This document shows, in pieces, positions 21,981 to 24,551 of a stretch of DNA of 24,551 bases. The DNA is from Salinirussus sp. (GTDB lineage: Archaea > Halobacteriota > Halobacteria > Halobacteriales > Haloarculaceae): NCBI GenBank assembly GCA_028275005.1, contig JAQCNN010000257.1:1-24551 (forward strand), in the 5' to 3' direction. The translations under genes were made by a program, and so were the position numbers. Position 1 is the stretch's first letter. Each line of letters begins with the position of its first letter. The notes beneath the pieces are model-generated. The model had not been told where the DNA came from. It did not search any database and saw only the letters and a program-made list of their open reading frames with translations.

Positions 21981-22681
21981 GCCTCCTCGAGGTCGAGGGG
22001 CTCTCGGCCGGCTACGGCGACCTCCAGGTGCTGACCGACGTCGACATGCACGTCGAGGCCGGCGAGTACGTCACTATCGTCGGCCCGAACGGCGCGGGTA
22101 AGTCGACGGTGATGAAGTCGGTGTTCGGCCTGACAGACCGGATGGGCGGGACGGTCACCTTCGATACGACCGACATCACGGCGATGGACCCCGAGGAGAT
22201 CATCCACGAGGGGGTCGGCTACGTCCCACAGACCGACAACGTCTTTCCGCCGCTGTCGGTGCGGGAGAACCTCGAGATGGGGGCGTACATCCTCGATACG
22301 GTGCCCGAGGACACCCTCCAAGACGTCTACGACCGGTTTCCGGTGCTCCGTGAGCGCGCCTCACAGAAGGCCGGAACGCTCTCCGGCGGCCAGCGACAGA
22401 TGCTCGCGATGGGTCGGGCGCTGATGCTCGACCCCGCGTTGCTCCTGTTAGACGAGCCAAGCGCCGGCCTCGCGCCGGACCTCGTCGACGAGATGTTCGA
22501 GCGGGTCGACCGCATCGTCGAGTCGGGCACCGCCGTGTTGATGGTCGAACAGAACGCAAAGGCCGCCCTCCGGCACTGTGACCGCGGGTACGTCCTGGTC
22601 AACGGCGAGAACCGCTACGTCGACACCGGCGAGGCGCTGCTGGCCGACGAACAGGTCCGTCAGGACTTTCTCGGCGGCTGA
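21977..22681 (+). CDS. livF: HAAT-family ABC importer ATPase (LivF type)
   Basis: A 234-residue ABC ATPase. Walker A is GPNGAGKST at 36-44, then YVPQ with the Q-loop at 82-85, the signature LSGGQRQMLAMGRALM at 135-150, Walker B LLLLDEP at 155-161 and the EQN switch at 191-193 that marks LivF. The GTG start overlaps the livG stop (GTGA), with GGGGGGTGAGG-like sequence just upstream as ribosome-binding site. It is the last gene of the operon. The binding-protein gene faces it from the opposite strand, 107 nt beyond. Confidence 0.93.
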   Translation: MSLLEVEGLSAGYGDLQVLTDVDMHVEAGEYVTIVGPNGAGKSTVMKSVFGLTDRMGGTVTFDTTDITAMDPEEIIHEGVGYVPQTDNVFPPLSVRENLEMGAYILDTVPEDTLQDVYDRFPVLRERASQKAGTLSGGQRQMLAMGRALMLDPALLLLDEPSAGLAPDLVDEMFERVDRIVESGTAVLMVEQNAKAALRHCDRGYVLVNGENRYVDTGEALLADEQVRQDFLGG

Positions 22682-22750
22682 GCCCACACCGACGCCGTCG
22701 GCTCCAGCCCAGTCCGGGCCCAATCGTGGCTGTTGCCGGACGCTCGCTAC

Positions 22751-22756
22751 AAAAAA
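22751..22756 (-). terminator. Possible T-run terminator of the binding-protein gene
   Basis: Six A on the plus strand read as TTTTTT on the minus strand, 33 nt past the stop of the gene at 22789. Archaeal termination often uses such U-runs. It is the only run of this kind in the 107-nt convergent gap. No matching T-run serves livF. Confidence 0.45.
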
Positions 22757-22788
22757 CGGTGCACGGCCCGAGTTCGCGTGCCGACCGG

Positions 22789-24135
22789 TCAGTTGCCGGG
22801 CTTGATCGCCTGGCTCCGCTCGACGTCGACGAGGTCGACGCGGTTGATGCCGGACTCGCTGCTGTCGAACTCCCAGAGCTCGTAGGTTCCGGCCTGGAGG
22901 TCGCCCTGGTCGTCGAAGTCGACGGCCGAGGAGGCCCCGGAGTACTGGACCTCGTCGCCGTTTGCGGCCATCTCGACACCCTCCGCGAGGTTGTCGATGG
23001 TGACCTCGGTGCCGCCGGGGTTGGCGACATCCTGCATCGCGTCCCTGACCGCCGGTCCGCTGTTTTCGCCGGCGGCCGCGTTCGCCAGCAGGGTGACCGC
23101 CGAGGCGTCGTAGGTCTGGGCGGTGAACGCGGCGGCCGCGTTGCCGTACTGCTCCTCGTACATCGAGACGAAGGCGTCGAAGGCCGGCCCGTCCGCCGCC
23201 GGGAAGGTGCCGATGGCGTTGCTCATGTCCCGACCAACCTCGTCGGGCAGCGTCGGCGACTTCGTGCCGTCAGTCAGCATGATCGGGCGGTCGGTGTCGA
23301 AGTCGGCGTAGTAGTCACGGAACAGCTGGGCGCCGGTCTGTGGGTAGGTGATGACCACGAGCAGGTCCGGGTCGCTCTGTAGCGTGGTCTGGAGCTTCGA
23401 ACTGTAGGAGGACTGGACAGGGTCGTGGACGACCTGTTCCTGCACGGTCCCGCCGTAGCCCTGCTGGAAGTGACGGGTGAACCACTGTGAGAGCAGCTGA
23501 CCGTAGTCGTCGTTGATGTAGGTCGTCGCCGCGGTTTCGATGCCGTCCAGCCGCTCGCTGGCGGCCTGTGCCATCGCAAAGCCCTGGTAGCGGTCGCCGG
23601 GCGTCGTCCGGAAGAAGAACCCGTCGTCCTCGAAGGTCCGGAGCGTCGGCAGCGTGTTCGAGGGTGAACAGGCCACCATCTCGTTTGGGATGAAGACCTG
23701 GTTGCCGATCTCGATGTTCGAGGTCGCGCCCCCGACCATCATCGGATAGCCGGCGTTGACCAGGGCGTTGGCCCCGCTGATCGCGTCCGGGATGGTCGTC
23801 TGTGTGTCCTCCTCCTGCTTGTCGACGGTGATGCCGTTGTCGGCCTCGTTGACCTGGTTGGTGGCCATGATGCCGGCGTCGCGCATGGCCGTCCCCAGCG
23901 ACCCCAGGTCGCCGGTCAGCGGCAGGAGAAAGCCCTGCTGAATCTCCCGGCTGGTCCCGCCGCCGCCACCGCCACCGCCGCCACCGGTCTCACCGCCACC
24001 GTCACCGTTGCCACCGTCACCGTTGTCACCGCCACCGTTGCCACTGCCCGAACAGCCCGCGAGGGCGACCGCGCCGGCGGCACCGACTGTCGTTAGCACG
24101 TTACGCCGCGAGAACCTGTCTGATGTCTGGTCCAT
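22789..24135 (-). CDS. HAAT-family ABC importer substrate-binding lipoprotein (LivK type)
   Basis: A 448-residue periplasmic-type binding protein of the LivK/ANF-receptor fold. The N-terminus has a Tat motif (SRRNVL at 9-14), a hydrophobic stretch and lipobox LAGC with the lipidated Cys at 28, so it is exported folded and anchored by lipid. A Gly/Asn/Asp linker runs to about residue 60. The ligand-binding domain follows, with typical blocks GDLGSLGTAMRDAG near 76-89 and the SPSNTLPTL stretch in the ligand-binding lobe. The gene is convergent with livHMGF rather than within it, and has its own TTTAAG element 30-35 nt before the start. It probably serves that transporter, but ligand identity (branched-chain amino acid, amide, urea or another acid) cannot be told. 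Confidence 0.9.
   Translation of the reverse strand: MDQTSDRFSRRNVLTTVGAAGAVALAGCSGSGNGGGDNGDGGNGDGGGETGGGGGGGGGGTSREIQQGFLLPLTGDLGSLGTAMRDAGIMATNQVNEADNGITVDKQEEDTQTTIPDAISGANALVNAGYPMMVGGATSNIEIGNQVFIPNEMVACSPSNTLPTLRTFEDDGFFFRTTPGDRYQGFAMAQAASERLDGIETAATTYINDDYGQLLSQWFTRHFQQGYGGTVQEQVVHDPVQSSYSSKLQTTLQSDPDLLVVITYPQTGAQLFRDYYADFDTDRPIMLTDGTKSPTLPDEVGRDMSNAIGTFPAADGPAFDAFVSMYEEQYGNAAAAFTAQTYDASAVTLLANAAAGENSGPAVRDAMQDVANPGGTEVTIDNLAEGVEMAANGDEVQYSGASSAVDFDDQGDLQAGTYELWEFDSSESGINRVDLVDVERSQAIKPGN
23996..24040. repeat. 15-nt tandem repeat inside the binding-protein linker
   Basis: Two perfect copies of CCACCGTCACCGTTG at 23996-24010 and 24011-24025 are followed by a diverged third at 24026-24040. 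They encode Gly/Asn/Asp-rich units of the linker after the lipobox. Because the unit is 15 nt, slippage would change linker length without breaking the frame. Confidence 0.75.
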
Positions 24136-24164
24136 CGTCTACACGCGTCTCCGGAACGGTGCTT

Positions 24165-24170
24165 CTTAAA
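24165..24170 (-). promoter_or_regulatory. Putative TATA element for the binding-protein gene
   Basis: The complement reads TTTAAG, centred 32-33 nt before the start at 24135, predicting a leader of about 5 nt. Confidence 0.5.
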
Positions 24171-24306
24171 CTGCCCGAATCCGCTAAGACTGACGCCTTT
24201 CTGTCACGTTATCGACAGCACCGGTGGGCGTCCCGACCGGCGGGACCTGTGCCGGTACGACCGGGCCGACGTGGTGACAGGTGTGACGGCGCGCGCCGGC
24301 GAGAGC

Positions 24307-24364
24307 TACATAGTCATACATAGCTAACCGATACGATGTGTGGGGTACAGTCTCGAAGGTACCC
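24307..24364. promoter_or_regulatory. Direct and inverted repeats in the divergent region (candidate operators)
   Basis: TACATAG occurs at 24307-24313 and 24317-24323, exactly 10 nt apart, so both copies face the same side of the helix. Further on, GGGTAC (24343-24348) and GTACCC (24359-24364) are a perfect inverted repeat with a 10-nt spacer. Both lie upstream of the TATA element of the gene at 24418, as activator or repressor sites often do. The region 24301-24400 is clearly more AT-rich than the rest of the window. Confidence 0.4.
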
Positions 24365-24378
24365 AAATCAGGTGGTAA

Positions 24379-24397
24379 TATAAATAGATTTAAGTGG
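24379..24397 (+). promoter_or_regulatory. Promoter of the right-edge lipoprotein gene
   Basis: TATAAATA at 24379-24386 and TTTAAGTGG at 24389-24397 are both good TATA candidates. The second is centred 26-27 nt before the ATG at 24418 and predicts a leaderless transcript. Confidence 0.55.
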
Positions 24398-24417
24398 TCT
24401 GTACCTCGTCTCCGCTG

Positions 24418-24551
24418 ATGACACAGGATACGGAGCGCCGGTTCGACCGTGTATCACGGCGGAAATTTCTGGTCGGGACAGGGACTGCCGGCGTGGTCGG
24501 GCTGGCAGGTTGTACGAGCGGCGGTGACGAGACAGACACCAGCGGCGGTGG
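24418..24551 (+). CDS. Tat lipoprotein, probable second substrate-binding protein (partial, 3' end cut)
   Basis: The ATG at 24418 opens 44 codons that run off the window. SRRKFLVGTG at about 13-22 is a Tat motif, followed by a short hydrophobic run and the lipobox LAGC with Cys at 31, then a Gly/Asp/Thr-rich linker start. The order matches the binding protein at 22789-24135, from which this gene is divergent. It is therefore probably a second binding protein of the same or another importer, but the ligand domain is outside the window and other Tat lipoproteins (for example copper or phosphate-binding ones) begin the same way. Confidence 0.75.
   Translation, partial: MTQDTERRFDRVSRRKFLVGTGTAGVVGLAGCTSGGDETDTSGG

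Noticed and set aside
23940..24060. CRISPR-like or satellite repeat array
   Set aside because: The repeats are short, gapless and in frame within a Gly-rich lipoprotein linker; there are no spacers.

Overview
The window is from a halophilic archaeon (class Halobacteria). The DNA is visibly GC-rich with GC-biased third codon positions, and most soluble proteins are rich in Asp and Glu. The substrate-binding lipoproteins carry Tat (twin-Arg) signals with lipoboxes. Many genes have a TATA-like element about 26-30 nt before the start codon, as expected for leaderless archaeal transcripts. A multi-PAS bacterio-opsin-activator-type regulator also points to this class. No tRNA, rRNA, CRISPR array, insertion sequence or integrase was seen, so this looks like chromosomal metabolic territory. 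The genus cannot be decided from the sequence.

Region 1 (about 234-9052) is a set of carboxylic-acid and acyl-CoA enzymes, mostly on alternating strands with very short gaps. It holds a TPP-dependent 2-oxoacid enzyme, an Ldh2-type NAD(P) 2-hydroxyacid dehydrogenase, a GlcD/D-lactate-dehydrogenase-type flavoenzyme, a double-hotdog MaoC hydratase, a class III CoA-transferase, a metallo-beta-lactamase hydrolase with a C-terminal winged helix, and a crotonase. Together they suggest import or salvage of a hydroxy-acid, its oxidation, CoA activation and hydration. The substrate is not evident. Two of these genes (MaoC and crotonase) are preceded by very similar leaderless mini-ORFs that end exactly at the start codon of the enzyme gene. 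This is the most unusual regulatory structure in the window.

Region 2 (about 9064-15172) is regulatory. Two paralogous small winged-helix proteins share an upstream DNA element at the same distance from their starts. Divergent from the second is a flavoprotein-monooxygenase-like gene whose FAD-binding motifs are all altered. Convergent with that gene, with a 1-nt gap, is a large sensor-regulator (REC-like, four PAS, two GAF, Bat domain, HTH_10).

Region 3 (about 15338-17545) holds surE and an MFS transporter. A long imperfect inverted repeat lies between the MFS gene and the convergent amidase gene.

Region 4 (about 17663-24551) holds an acetamidase/formamidase-family protein divergent from a four-gene ABC importer operon of the branched-chain amino acid (HAAT) family (livHMGF, each junction a 4-nt overlap). 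A binding lipoprotein gene is convergent with that operon. The start of a second Tat lipoprotein, probably another binding protein, runs off the right edge. Amidase plus HAAT transporter also fits short-chain amide or urea uptake, so the liv names state family, not proven substrate.
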